Below are positions 22,749 to 33,734 of a stretch of DNA of 64,000 nucleotides, one piece after another (positions within the stretch are counted from its first letter, which is position 1; every line of letters begins with the position of its first letter). The DNA lies in contig OY821742.1 of the NCBI GenBank assembly GCA_963682055.1, positions 35,125,060 to 35,189,059 of the forward strand, in the 5' to 3' direction. The stretch is from Primula veris. Taxonomy: Eukaryota; Streptophyta; Magnoliopsida; Ericales; Primulaceae. The notes beneath the pieces were generated by a model, which saw nothing but the letters and a program-made list of their open reading frames with translations, was not told the DNA's origin and did not search any database. The position numbers were made by a program, and so were the translations under genes.

Positions 22749-24413
22749 CTAATCGATGCACACCCTCAACTTTCCGTTCTTTTTGGGGACCACTACGGGA
22801 TTGGCGAGCCATCTGGGGTAATAAATCTCCCTGATGGCCCCGGCCAGCAGAAGCTTCTTTACTTCCTCGTTTATGGCATCGGCATGCTCTGGACTGACAC
22901 GGCGCCCCTTTTGCATCACGGGCTTGGCATCCGGGTTGACGTTAAGTTTGTGGCAAGCGAGGTCGGAACTGATGCCTGGCATCTCGCTTGGACCCCATGC
23001 AAAATTGTCGAGGTGTTGGAGAAGGAGTTCGACGAGATCGGTGACCTCAGGTTTGGTAAGCTTTGCTCCCACCATAAAAAAGTGGTCCTCGTCATGCCCC
23101 GGGATTTGGATTTTCAGCAGTCCCTCCTCCACCTTGTCTTCGGCCTCAGGCCCCATCTTTTTGTTTAGTTCCCTCAGCAGCTTAGGGTCCTCTGCCTCGA
23201 TGTTCATGGCACTTTGGGCCGGCACTATATTTTTGCCGGAATACACGGCCATGGCACAGCTGCGTGAGACTTTCTGATTTCCTGATATGGTTTCCACACC
23301 AGCATCAGTTGGATACTTAACCTTTTGGTGTAAGGTGGAGGAGATTCCATCTATCCCATGGAGCCACGGGCGCCCTAATATCACGTTGTAAACAGAGGGG
23401 ACATTCACCACCGTGAACTCCACGTCCATAACTTTCGTACCAGTTTTCACGGGCAAGGTTATGTTTCCTTTGGGCCGGACCGCCTCCGAGTTGAATCCGT
23501 ACAGGGGTGGGACGTCGGTTTCCAACTGTTCCTCTTTGAGTCCCATCTTTCGAAAGAGGTCTTCAAAGAGTATATTGACCGACGCTCCTTGATCAACGAG
23601 GATCCGTCCTACTGCGCATAGGCCTATCTGTGCCGAGATAACAAGGGCATCAGTGTGGGGCACGTCCACCCCCACCAAGTCGAAGTCAGTGAAGCTTACA
23701 TCCGGCTTGGAATTGCGCTTATACTTTTTCCGAAGGCTTGAGCTTTCTGCGAGGCAGACGTATTGCTTCATCAATGCTTCCCGTGCTGAGGTTCTTTCTG
23801 CCCCATTCTGGATTGACCTTTTGGGCCCAGAGTGAATGACATGACAAATCATCACCGGTGGGGGGAGGTCCCGCTGCCTCTCCTCAACCCCTTCTCCATC
23901 TTGATCGGACTCCCTCCGTGACTTGACATATTTATCCATTAGGCCATCCCGGACCCATCCCTCGAGCCTGGCCTTCAGACCATGGCACTCGTTGGTGTGA
24001 TGGCCACGACCCCTGTGGTATTCACAGATTTTGTCGTTAGGCCCTGGGGCCGGCTCGTTCCGTAGTGGGAGAGGCCAAGAGAAGAAAGGCTCGTTCTCAA
24101 TCTTGTTAAGAAGGTCGACGAGAGGCAGGCGAAAGGTGGTGGAATAGGCAGCGCCCGCCCCCGAGGCGACAGGGGTTTGATGCCCCGGTCGAGGATCCTC
24201 TTTTCTTCTTTTGGGGGCCGGTTGCGGGTTTCTTCCCGTTCGTGTCCGCTCCATCCTCTCCGCTATGGGCCGATTTCTTCGAGGGCTCGTTGCGACGAAC
24301 CGATCCCTTGGCTGGTCGATAAGGGCTACTGAACGTGTTGCCCCAGCGGACCTCATGTCCTTCTCTATGTCGATATGCTGTTTTATGAGGGACCTGAGTT
24401 GAGGTACAGAGTT
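22749..24413 (-). CDS. Tat pol, proximal part: zinc knuckle, protease, start of RT
   Basis: Order: a gag-type CCHC-like knuckle (CEYHRGRGHHTNEC, about 24,030), the aspartic protease active site LVDQGASVNILF (about 23,585), then the RT start with WLANPVVVPKKNGKLRVCID. The frame then meets TAG at 22,749-22,751, in a place where related elements have a sense codon between CID and TSLNKACPKD. Upstream, the frame is separated from that of gag by the poly(G) tract at 24,414-24,434. Either break alone would stop synthesis of full gag-pol from this copy. Confidence 0.88.
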   Translation of the reverse strand, partial: NSVPQLRSLIKQHIDIEKDMRSAGATRSVALIDQPRDRFVATSPRRNRPIAERMERTRTGRNPQPAPKRRKEDPRPGHQTPVASGAGAAYSTTFRLPLVDLLNKIENEPFFSWPLPLRNEPAPGPNDKICEYHRGRGHHTNECHGLKARLEGWVRDGLMDKYVKSRRESDQDGEGVEERQRDLPPPVMICHVIHSGPKRSIQNGAERTSAREALMKQYVCLAESSSLRKKYKRNSKPDVSFTDFDLVGVDVPHTDALVISAQIGLCAVGRILVDQGASVNILFEDLFRKMGLKEEQLETDVPPLYGFNSEAVRPKGNITLPVKTGTKVMDVEFTVVNVPSVYNVILGRPWLHGIDGISSTLHQKVKYPTDAGVETISGNQKVSRSCAMAVYSGKNIVPAQSAMNIEAEDPKLLRELNKKMGPEAEDKVEEGLLKIQIPGHDEDHFFMVGAKLTKPEVTDLVELLLQHLDNFAWGPSEMPGISSDLACHKLNVNPDAKPVMQKGRRVSPEHADAINEEVKKLLLAGAIREIYYPRWLANPVVVPKKNGKLRVCID

Positions 24414-24434
24414 GGGGGGGGGGGGGGGGGGGGG
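24414..24434. repeat. Poly(G) tract, 21 G
   Basis: A run of 21 G at the point where the gag frame and the frame of the downstream zinc knuckle and protease separate by one base. It may be a true slippage hotspot or a sequencing or assembly length error. Confidence 0.95.
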
Positions 24435-25500
24435 TCGCGATCATCTCGTTTCGGATCCTGCTTCCAACTACCATGTTTTGCCGGAAGGCAGCTATGGCGG
24501 TGGAGTCGGGACAATCCGCGCATTCGGCATGCTTCAACCAAAACCGACTATCATAGTTCTCGAGGGTCTCTTTAGATTGGACCCTCACTTGATAGAGTTG
24601 CTCCGGCTGGGCAGCTCTCTCTTTCAAGTTTATGAACCGATGTGCAAAGTCATAAGCTAGGTCGTCCCAACAGTGGATAGAATTGACGGGCAGGGACTGG
24701 AACCATTTACTAGCGAGCCTTCCCAGGCTGGCGGGAAAGCACCTGCACATTAACTGGTCAAGGTGTGACCAATGGTTCATCTGGTATCGGTAGTGTCGGA
24801 GATGAGCCTCAGGATCAGAGTCCGCATTGAAGGTTTGGAGGATAGGGGCGATAAAGTTCCGGGGGGGGGGGGGGGGGGGGACACTGTATTCAATTTCGTC
24901 CGAGAACGGGGTGCTGCGGGTAGAGGCGACGATTTTCAACGCTGCCTCACCAGCTGCATCGTGCCGTCCTCGTCGGCCACGTCTCCGTGTCCGAGGTGGC
25001 TTATCGGTTCGGGCGTGACTAGATTCCGGCCGTGAGTCCCGACTGCCATCCTGCCAACGGAGCCGTGAATGTATACTCCGCTCGTTATCGCGGCGAGAAT
25101 TTCCTTCTTGGGAATGCTCCGACTCCGCACCTCTAGCCGGCTCCCTGGGAGTCTCTAGGGGGGGTCGTCGGAGGGGTCCCAACCTGGACATCACGCTTTT
25201 AACGGGGACGGGAACCGATTTGTCTTGGCTCGCGCCTTGAGCGGGCTCGGGTTCCGGCTCCATCAGCGATGCTATCAAGGCTTTCTGGGCCGCAAGAGCG
25301 ACGAGCTCTTTTTGGTGAATATCGATCATCATCTCTGTTAGCTCGGCCCGCGATCGGGGTGCGGGAGCTGTTGCGGTCAGGGGAACGGGCTCCCTGGTAG
25401 ATGCGGTCCTAGGGGTCTCATCAAAAGAAAGCGTTCTTGGCCTCCCAAGAACGTGGGGGGGTCGAGACGATGGAGTGTCAAATCGGTTATTGCCAGACAT
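24414..25500 (-). CDS. Tat gag
   Basis: Starts at ATG 25,500, shortly after the primer-binding site. An Arg/Pro/Ser-rich N-terminal 190 residues is followed by a retrotransposon gag domain with NFIAPILQTFNADSDPEAHL, LASKWFQSLP and FAHRFINLKERA. Two runs of about 20 G appear as proline runs in the chain: 24,861-24,880 keeps the frame, whereas 24,414-24,434 shifts gag out of the frame of the downstream knuckle and protease. The gag product assembles the particle that packages the RNA. Confidence 0.88.
24861..24880. repeat. Poly(G) tract, 20 G
   Basis: A second G run within gag, encoding a proline run before the conserved RNFIAPILQ stretch. The reading frame continues through it. Confidence 0.95.
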
Positions 25501-25542
25501 GTTTCTTTTAAGGACGGGGAGTCGAAGCTAACGCGCTATGAA

Positions 25543-25561
25543 TTTCCCACAGACGGCGCCA
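25543..25561 (-). other. Primer-binding site of the Tat element
   Basis: On the minus strand TGGCGCCGTCTGTGGGAAA begins two bases inside the 5' LTR. The TGG start matches the CCA end of tRNAs, and TGGCGCC is a common start of plant gypsy primer sites. It fixes the 5' LTR as the right-hand copy. Confidence 0.8.
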
Positions 25562-25563
25562 AT

Positions 25564-26247
25564 TGGCGAGCTTGATTTTCTTCCCAAGCTCGACTTAATC
25601 AATTTAGCGTTGGCTCCGATCTTCCGAGGTGGTCAGGTGTGCTCCGGCGGTCAGGTGGTCTTCGTGCCTGCACAAGGAACGAACAGGGGCCCGGGGTTGT
25701 TGCCGGGTTTTCCCTCTCCGACGATCAAGTCAGTATCGAGGTTAACTGAAAGTAGGAATATAATAAAGGGTGAGGGACCGGGCCGGTTACAGGTCGGTGT
25801 ATCGAGTGGTACAGATAGTGTTCAGGGGGTCCGGGTTGTTTAAGCTTTATCTCTCCTCTCTCTCCCTGTGCGTCCCCTTCTAAGTAGGATTAGGGGGGGT
25901 ATTTATAGTGAGGTTCAGAGGTGTATTAACCCTTGGATCACTGTACTGTAAGATGCTGATCCAACGGCGTCAGTCATTTATGACTCTGACAAGAGTACTG
26001 TCCTTTCCCGGGGCCCACTGGACGTGTCCTATGATTGGGCCACGTCGATGAAACGTCAGGAGGGTCCCCCAAGGGGACAGTAGCATTAATTGGTGAAGCG
26101 TATCGAGTACGCTTCTTTGGGCCGGCCTAGCTTCACCCCGTTTGGTGATGAGCCGGGGTGGTGAGACATCCACTATATATGGCCCCGGTTTGTTTGTTTT
26201 CGTGGTGATATCGGTCCGGACGAGGGGACACTGACATTCCCTCGCCA
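25564..26247 (-). repeat. 5' LTR of the Tat element
   Basis: 684 bp, nearly identical to 15,194-15,878, next to the primer-binding site and gag, with TTTTC immediately outside. Confidence 0.92.
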
Positions 26248-26831
26248 TTTTCATCATCTCCGGATCAGATCGGGTACATATATAATTTTTTATACTTATT
26301 TTACCCGATTCATATCCGTATTTATAATGAGTATAACGGTTCTCGGTGCGGTTATTTACCCAAAATACCCAAAATTCGTAAAATTTATTCTATTTTTCTA
26401 TATGTTTTTTTTAAAGGATATTTTTACATATTAATAATGAATTTATTTTTTCAACTTATTTATTAACTTGTAAAAAATAAACAAATTAACGAATGACTAT
26501 CAATTTTTCTGCTTCATATTGGTCAACAATGTGTTTGATTGATTACTGAATCACGTAAACATTACACTGTCACTTAAACATTACAAATTAATATAGTATT
26601 CATAATTATAATATGTATATATATTTTTAAAATATGGGTAAATTGCGGTTCTACAATTCGGATATACGTGTCGGTTCTACGGATCGGGCCTGTGATATAG
26701 AGTTGAGAACCATACCCGTCCCAAAAACAAACGGAGTCGAGTTGTGTAGATCCAAAAACGTTTCCATGACGGATCGATTTCTTACGGTTTTTGAATATTT
26801 TTTTGGGTATCCGGTATTTTTTACACTCCTG

Positions 26832-27998
26832 GTTACTACCCACTAACTTTTCTACTAAATTATTGCTACCCTACCCGTGAGTCCGTGACTAACAATTATT
26901 GATTTTTCCTTCTTGTTTGGAAATTGAGCATTTTTCCATACGTGAATTAAATACGCCGACGACGATGTGATTTACATAAAGGTTTAGTTACATTTTTAAC
27001 CAATTTCGATTTCCTTTGCATTTTATACACTAATGTTACTTTTCTCTACAATTTAGAACAACAAGAGTACTCTTAGAACACCAATTTCAATTTTCCAGAC
27101 ATCTTTTACTTGGAAAATAATTGAGACTTGGGCTATGTTTGTTTTGAAATAAAATAGAGTTTTTCCTGGAAAATATAGTAGTATTTCTCTGTGTTTGTTT
27201 TGAGAGGAAATCTAGAATTAGAGGAAAATTAAGAAAAATATTTTATTTTAAAATTATCAAGAAAATATTTTTCGGAAATATAGCATTACCATAACAAAAT
27301 GTAACTAATGGTGAAAAATGATAAATAAAGTTAAATTTAACTAATAATTACTTCAAATAGTTTACAATTACACATAACGCTTATAACTAAATAAAGTAAC
27401 TTTCAAAATAAAAACATAGTAAAAAAAGTAAAAAAAATAGGACTTTTTTGCTAGTAGAAAGTTAACTTATTTTAAGTAAATTTCAAATCACAAATAATAA
27501 CTTACATGAAATATTAACTTATATATTTTATTTCTTAAACAAAGTAACTTAAATGTCTAAATGATGTTTTCTATGTAGTCTTACAAATCGTAATGACAAT
27601 TAATGTTTTGTACACTATTATAAAATGTCTAAATTAACACTTATACATAAAAAAAAAAACTACTTGTAAGTTAAATTATTATAATAGCCTTAATTTGGTA
27701 TGCATTTCCTTATAATTAATATTACTTATAAGTATAGAAGTATTTTAACCTCAACATTAACCCGCAAAACAAGTATGTTTTGTTCATTTATTTATTTTTA
27801 GGAAAAGTAAATGAACAAAAAATACTTATTTTAAGTAGGGATGAACAAAAACTCCCTAAACCCAACTTGTAACCTAGCCTATATGGATTGGAGCGGGTTG
27901 AGTGTACAAAAAAATTAATCCACCGTATATTTTGCAAGTTGGGTTAGTGTTGAGATTACCAAACCGCGTGTTAATCCGTCTCAACCCGTTTCAACCTG

Positions 27999-28072
<74 letters not shown>

Positions 28073-28430
28073 TGTGTGTATTTTAATATACCAACCTTCA
28101 ATTCTTGTTATATTTTAGTTTTGTTACTTATTCGCGAATGTTCTAAACGTATTTTGATTGTTTTTAATTTATATTTTTTTTTGAAAAAATCAATTTATTT
28201 TAAAATTTAGTTTAATTATACAAACTATGAAAAATAAATTATCAAAATGAAAATTTAAGAATCAATTTAAACTCAACCCGTTCCAACCCGTAATTTATTT
28301 TGTGGGTTGAATTGGATTGAGTTGATTTGGGTTGAATTTTTAATTGTATCTTGTTTTGAGTTGGATTGAGATTTAAATTTTAACAACCGGACAAACTAGA
28401 CAAAATTTAACAACGGTTCACTTAGGCCAT
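26832..28430. other. AT-rich intergenic DNA with hAT-like words
   Basis: No gene is recognised. AACCCGTTTCAACC/GGGTTGA-type words around 27,840-27,990 and 28,260-28,375 flank a long AT run, in the style of a non-autonomous DNA transposon; ends were not resolved. Confidence 0.4.
28001..28069. repeat. (AT)n microsatellite
   Basis: A pure alternating AT run of 69 bases. Confidence 0.98.
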
Positions 28431-28631
28431 CTCAGGATGGGTGACATCAGCGCCAAAGATTATGGTTGCTTCAGAATATTTTTGCAAATATGGAAACATG
28501 CTTACCATTGGGGGGCCTATATAATACAGAATTTAACCCTCCGCCCTGTCCAAATAGTATGACCAGGTTAATTACGTTTGATGTTTTGAATATATAAGTA
28601 CTTGACTTTTTTCCAGTTAGATAAGTCGTTA

Positions 28632-29377
28632 GAGCCTCAGTTTTTATACTATACTTTTTTTTTTTTTTGAAAAAACACACAAAACGTACAAAAAATGTAC
28701 GGTTTGCAGTAATTTGGAGCAAACCGTAGATTAAATCTACGGTTTGCAACTGTGTAATTTTTCAGATATTCTGACAACATTAACTGCCTTTAATTACACT
28801 TTATCACTTTGAAGGCTAAAGGTACATAGACTTTTAATTGATTTAGATAAAGATATAGTTAGACATCAACTTGTACACTTTTTTGTAAAAACGCTTCAAA
28901 TTAAGATTTGGCTAATGCAAATTTCCATGGTTTTACGACGGGAACACAAATATGCGTCTTATTTTTTTTTTCGAGATGCATAATGACATGTTTTCGAAAT
29001 TATGGTAAAATTTAAAAATTCAAAACATGTCATTATACATCTCGAAAAAAAAAACAAAACACATATTTGTGTTCCCGTCGTGAAACCATGGAGATTTGCA
29101 TTAGCCAAATCTTATTTTGGAACGTTTTTACAAAAAAGTGTACAAATTGATGTCTAACTATATCTTTATCTAAATCAATTAAAAGTCTATGTATATGTAG
29201 CCTTCAAAGTGATAAAGTGTAATTAAAGGCACTTGATGTTGTCAGAATATTTAAAAAATTACACAGTTGCAAACCGTAGATTTAATCTACGGTTTGCCCC
29301 AAATTACTGCAAACCGTACATTTTTTGTACGGTTTATACGTTTTTTCAGAAAAAGTGTAGTATAAAAATCTAGCCTC
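28632..29377. mobile_element. Hairpin MULE-derived MITE in the AGO gene
   Basis: The 746-bp element is one long inverted repeat: arms of about 355-365 bp around a loop near 28,997-29,021. It starts GAGCCTCAG and, reverse complemented from the right, GAGGCTAGA, followed on both sides by TTTTTATACTA. AAGTCGTTA flanks it at 28,623-28,631 and 29,378-29,386, a perfect 9-bp duplication as made by Mutator-like elements. Each arm holds a smaller palindrome, GCAAACCGTAGA plus its complement (28,719-28,747 and 29,270-29,298). No coding capacity. It sits between the last MID exon and the PIWI exon of the AGO remnant. Confidence 0.92.
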
Positions 29378-29590
29378 AAGTCGTTACTAAGTACGTATCT
29401 TCTAGACTATTTAAACAAAGCTTTTTTATTTCTAGATGTACAGATGTACTATTCGATAAGGGAACAGAACTAAGAATGAAAATATTTATGTAAACAATTT
29501 GCAATGGGGGACTAACAAAAGCCCTGAGTTCATAATTCAATTCCTTCTTCTAACATCTACAAAGCAGACTATGACCGATTAAATCTTAAC
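29378..29590 (+). repeat. Repeat R, copy 1
   Basis: Contains ACGTATCTTCTAGACTATTT, GTAAACAATTTGCAATGGGG and GCCCTGAGTTCATAATTCAA. Its left part (28,573-28,631) is separated from it by the hairpin MITE. Confidence 0.85.
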
Positions 29591-29611
29591 ACGTTTTATA
29601 AAGGCGTATGC

Positions 29612-29870
29612 TAATTAGGTTTGATGTTTTGAATCTCTAAATAGTTGGCTTTTTTTAGTTAGATAAGTCGTTTGTAGTACGCATCTTCTAGGCTATTAAA
29701 ACAAAGCTTTTTTTTATTTCTAAATGTACAGATGTACTATTCGACAAGGAACATAACTAAGAATGTAAACAATTTGCAACAGGAGACTAACAAAAGCCCT
29801 GAGTTCATAATTCAATTCGTTCTTCTATCATCTACAAAGAGGATTATGACTATGATCGACTCTTAGCACA
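29612..29870 (+). repeat. Repeat R, copy 2 (uninterrupted)
   Basis: Same order as copy 1 without the MITE: GTTTGATGTTTTGAA, GTTAGATAAGTCGTT, CATCTTCTAGGCTATT, CCCTGAGTTCATAATTC. It shows the empty target of the MITE. A third copy lies inverted at 33,735-33,985. Confidence 0.85.
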
Positions 29871-31056
29871 TTTTATAAATACAATATGGAGAATCAACTT
29901 AAATTTGTACCTTAGAATTGATTTTGAGAGCAAGATCTTCCAAAACCCAATTATTGAAGTTTTTCACAGTTTTAGGAGAACACCACTGGGTAATAATCCC
30001 CAACCTTGTTTCGCATATTTTTTTTTATTTCACATGTGGAAGAAGTAATGAGTTCTAGCCCGGAAAAAAAAAAACATAACCAAAGTTAATCTAGTTCGGT
30101 GAACTCACCATAAAATATTTTATGATTTCGATTCGGCAAAACGACTATTAAAAGCTTTAGAGGCTTTTCACAACCATCACATAGCGAAGCAATAGTCTCT
30201 GCAGTGGCATCTACAGATATAACTATGGTTGTAATCGGAACAGCAGGGTAATCACTGAACTTCTACAAAAACAAAAAACCAGACAAGAATTAATTTGCCT
30301 TATCTAGTTTTAGGAATTGAAGAATAGAAGACAAGCCGCAAAACTCACAATCCCTTTATGTTTGCATACTCTGACCAACTGGTTGCAAAATTTCTCCACT
30401 TGACATGCTTCAATTTGTTGGCACAGATTTAAACAGGTCCATGAGACAATAAGGGCACCCTTGTTCAGTTTCTGCATTCACATAGTGATATAGGATCATA
30501 AGAGATATAACTTAATTGGGAAGTAATGAACTGACATGAGAAAGTAAGCAAGTGAAATAGGAGTACACTCAAAAATTAAGAAATTGAGAAGAAACCGAAA
30601 CCAAACCTAGAGAATATAAAATTTTCTCTATATATTTATCATCAATTAAAGTCTGATAAACAACTTCATTATACCTGTTTCCCACTAATGAATTTACGCA
30701 TGACGGGCTTCACTGCATTGGCAAGCAACACCTGCCAAAAAAAAAATTAAAAATAGGATTCAAGTAATATGTCCACAAAATAACTTTCACAATTAGAGAG
30801 TTCTTTTTTCTTTTCTTTTTTTTTTTACCGTGGGAGCCTCTAGGACACGAGCTTGTACAGATATAAGACTATTCTCCACATGTATCTTGAAATCTAATGC
30901 TACATCATCTTCATGGTATCGGCTTTCAAGTACACCCTGCATTTGTATGCAATTAGATAGTCTTACCCTAAAAAGAGGTAAACAAGGATACATTCTCTAA
31001 ACAAACTAATTTTATACAAGTATTATGTAATGAATCTAATAGAGCTTAGACTCAGC

Positions 31057-31839
31057 TTAAAATTGTTCCCTTTTCAGCTCATGTTCCTTCTTTATATCTT
31101 TCTCAGCCCTACCTACCAGAAAAGCACCACTCAGCTTAAAATTGTTACCACCCGGATCAAATAGTATAGGATATTCAATCTTTTGTTTCATGACTACACC
31201 ATTATACCCTTCATATTCATTTTGCAACAAACTGACATGACTTTTGAGTATAATAAGAACACCCGAGTTTTGGTGGTCTTTAAGTGTCATTTTGTGCAAC
31301 ACTAAGTGCTTAAGGTTCCACACACAGTACGATTGGACTAAAGGTTTTAGATCAAGTGGAATATCACGGAGCAACTGGGGTGTGTTATTTGCAACCGCAT
31401 TCTGTTCAGAATATGAATCTGGCAACTCAACGAACGGTTGGCGTGATTTATGTGCAAGTGAATTCCGGTGAACTACTTTAACCCCCGAGAGTTCTTCACC
31501 ACTTACGAGCTCTGTGATTAATAATTGCACTTGATTTTTTAGCTTTCTTCTTCCAGAATAATCGATATCCGTCACCTTTTCTAACCGCCTATCTTTTAAC
31601 ATTGTATATATAGGGAGGGTTATACACGACTGTTTGGTAACTCCGGATGCAAATAAAGAGCTCGTGACTGAATTTTCTGCTCCTGCTCCTTCTTTTTCAT
31701 TGGACTCAATTTCCTCTTCTTGTAATTTCTCGATAATTCTCTTAATAGTGACATCCATTTTCTTGGCATGATCCTGAAATAGGATGTCCATTTCCTTTCT
31801 TTGCTCCATGAAAATCTCATCCATTTTCTTCATACACAT
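31057..31839 (-). CDS. Unrecognised 260-residue ORF inside the AGO locus
   Basis: An open frame with ATG at 31,839 and stop at 31,057. The N-terminal 50 residues are rich in Lys, Glu and Met and look coiled-coil-like; the remainder is mixed, with no motif I recognise. It starts 30 bases from, and points away from, the copia gag fragment at 31,869, and lies where AGO exons between PAZ and linker 2 should be. It may be an unfamiliar retroelement gag region or a captured gene piece. That it is translated at all is unproven. Confidence 0.3.
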   Translation of the reverse strand: MCMKKMDEIFMEQRKEMDILFQDHAKKMDVTIKRIIEKLQEEEIESNEKEGAGAENSVTSSLFASGVTKQSCITLPIYTMLKDRRLEKVTDIDYSGRRKLKNQVQLLITELVSGEELSGVKVVHRNSLAHKSRQPFVELPDSYSEQNAVANNTPQLLRDIPLDLKPLVQSYCVWNLKHLVLHKMTLKDHQNSGVLIILKSHVSLLQNEYEGYNGVVMKQKIEYPILFDPGGNNFKLSGAFLVGRAEKDIKKEHELKREQF

Positions 31840-31868
31840 TGTTGCATTTACTGAAATGGTAGTTTCTA

Positions 31869-32690
31869 ATGGGGAATTTGCAGCCGAAGTGTGAAGGGGT
31901 TCATGACATGGCTTTGATGGCTCAGGGTAATGCAGATAAGGGGGTATTAGGGACTGGACCCAGTGCTAATGTGGCTGGTAATATGGCTAGTTATAGATCA
32001 AGTTTTGGTAACAATAAAGGGGTAATAAAATGTTCTCACTATGGCTCTTTAAGGCATACCAAAGACAAGTTTTATAGGGTACATGGCTATCCAACTCGTT
32101 GGAGGCTAAGGCCTAGGGTTCCCTTTGGCAGTGCACCCAGAAGATTTGGGCCTAGGAATTTTGGGAATTATAGTCAACCTGAAGCCCATAATGCCAGAAC
32201 TCAGATGCAGCAAGGGTTTTATTCTCCTCAGTATTGCTCAGCCAATGTTTCATTCTCCTTATCCAGTACCTAATGTTCAGAATACTCTCTCTCATCAACA
32301 TGGCATGGTTAATCAAGTTTCTAGTGGTATGGATTCTTCTGTTGTGCCAAGTACTGGTAATGATCAACAGCAGACACCTTTCTCAAACCTTTCATATACA
32401 GGCAAGCATACCAATTGCTCTTACTACTACTTGTTTAAATATTTGTGTTTATAATAATGATATGAATAATACCTGTTGGATTATAGATAGTGGTGCTAGT
32501 GAGTATATGGTAAATTCTCATGTTTATTTTTCTGAAATTAGACAAGCTAATATACCAAAAGTAAATTTACCTAATGCTAATACTGCTGTAGTGACTCATA
32601 TTGGTACTATAATTTTTAAAACAAGGCTACTTTACCTGTTCTATAGACCTTTTCCTGGGTGTAGGTGCTGATCTTTTCATGAAACCATTC
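31869..32690 (+). pseudogene. Ty1/copia gag-protease fragment
   Basis: Encodes a gag C-terminus with a degenerate zinc knuckle (KCSHYGSLRHTKDKFYRVHG, where the second and last cysteines are replaced by Tyr and Phe) and, in another frame, a protease start CWIIDSGASEYMV (about 32,475). A frameshift separates the two and nothing follows the protease. No LTRs or target duplication are visible. The fragment is opposite in sense to the AGO gene it interrupts. Confidence 0.82.
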
Positions 32691-33290
32691 AACTGTAATC
32701 GGCTATCCGGAGAAGATGCATGACAAATGGTCCGCTGTGTCTAGGCCAATTTTTTTTTTAAATTTAGCCTTTCATTATTTCACACAACTGTAAACCAAAA
32801 AATGCAAATAAGAAGTTACCAAATTATAACCGAAATAATTCAACTGTAAAAGTAGAATAACTGTGAAACTAAAGGACGGTGTTTCTCTACAAACTAGGTT
32901 CTAGGAATTATCTACAATTCTTCCATATGTTATAAATAATCAAATTTCTTATTGTTTTTTATCATTTTTTTTTAGCACAATAATTCATTTTGATTAGTTT
33001 GAATTTTTTTAAAAAGATTTGATAAAATATTTGATCATATGAGACAATCACAAAAAACTCAAACACGTAATCTTAAATTCTAACATTTTAGTCGGTAGTA
33101 TATTACTTGTTATAATTACATATCAAGTATAAATAACATAAAAAATATTATTTTTTGAAAGTTTGGTAATTTGTAAAATTACTTTTATCAACACGTTACG
33201 ACATTCAATTTATTACCCCGGCAAATAGTTGCTAAAAATACAATAATAAATATGAAAGTGAAAATAAAAATATAAACACACATGCATACC

Positions 33291-33295
33291 TATTC

Positions 33296-33335
<40 letters not shown>
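33291..33335. repeat. (TA)n microsatellite
   Basis: A TATATA run with ATTCATATACA and TACATGTATA at its edges, in the AGO intron after the last PAZ exon. Confidence 0.9.
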
Positions 33336-33339
<4 letters not shown>

Positions 33340-33734
33340 AAACAATTTTTTGATTTATGATATAAAACGATTTGTATAAAAAAAAAAGGTAACGTACCTC
33401 CATCGGTAGTAAAATCTGATGTTTAGCACCCACTAAAATCGCCGGCCAATGAGTTTGCTCTAATGTCACATTTTGTTCTTCATTGTAGTAATCTACAACC
33501 GTTTGCATTTTCCCTTCCATCCTAATTAACACGCACGAGCTTAAACTTACAAAACATACCGAGTATTATTCAGATAAAGCTACTAAATAATAATATACTA
33601 ATTGATGATTTAGAGTGTTCTATCGAAATAATTCTACTGATCAATAAGTTTGGGAATAAATTTGGTCAATAGAATTATCCAGGTAAAAAACTTTAAATCG
33701 TCAATTAGTTCATTATTATGTTGTAGCTTTAAGG

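Larger units (their letters stand above)
15194..26247 (-). mobile_element. Full-length Ty3/gypsy element of the Tat type
   Basis: An 11,054-bp element with two LTRs of about 685 bp (TGGCGAG...CTCGCCA) and a perfect TTTTC duplication at 15,189-15,193 and 26,248-26,252. Minus-strand order: 5' LTR, PBS, gag, protease, RT, RNase H, integrase, tandem repeat, an extra ORF in opposite orientation, 3' LTR. Integrase last in pol gives the gypsy type. The extra antisense ORF between pol and the 3' LTR is the known arrangement in Tat-lineage elements such as Grande1 and RIRE2. The LTRs differ by about four substitutions and one G-run length, so insertion was recent. The element is clearly more GC-rich than its surroundings. 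Confidence 0.93.
15118..26831. mobile_element. hAT-like non-autonomous element split by the Tat retrotransposon
   Basis: The left remnant (15,118-15,193) starts CAGGGGGTCGTCTAAA, followed by TACCCGATCC. The right remnant (26,253-26,831), reverse complemented, starts CAGGAGTGTAAAAAATACCGG. These resemble imperfect hAT terminal inverted repeats. The eight flanking bases, TGTGCTAC and GTTACTAC, match at 5 of 8 positions. Removing the retrotransposon leaves about 655 bp without coding capacity. The family assignment is inference; the nesting itself is well supported by the intact TTTTC duplication of the inner element. Confidence 0.5.

Noticed and set aside
22419..23168. Long plus-strand open frame opposite Tat pol
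   Set aside because: A shadow of the high-GC pol frame; no start context, promoter or motif, and the minus-strand protein is clearly the real one.
15194..26247. A plant pararetrovirus or endogenous virus
   Set aside because: Two LTRs, TTTTC duplication, pol order with integrase last and a tRNA primer site define a Ty3/gypsy retrotransposon; no envelope or viral movement protein is seen.
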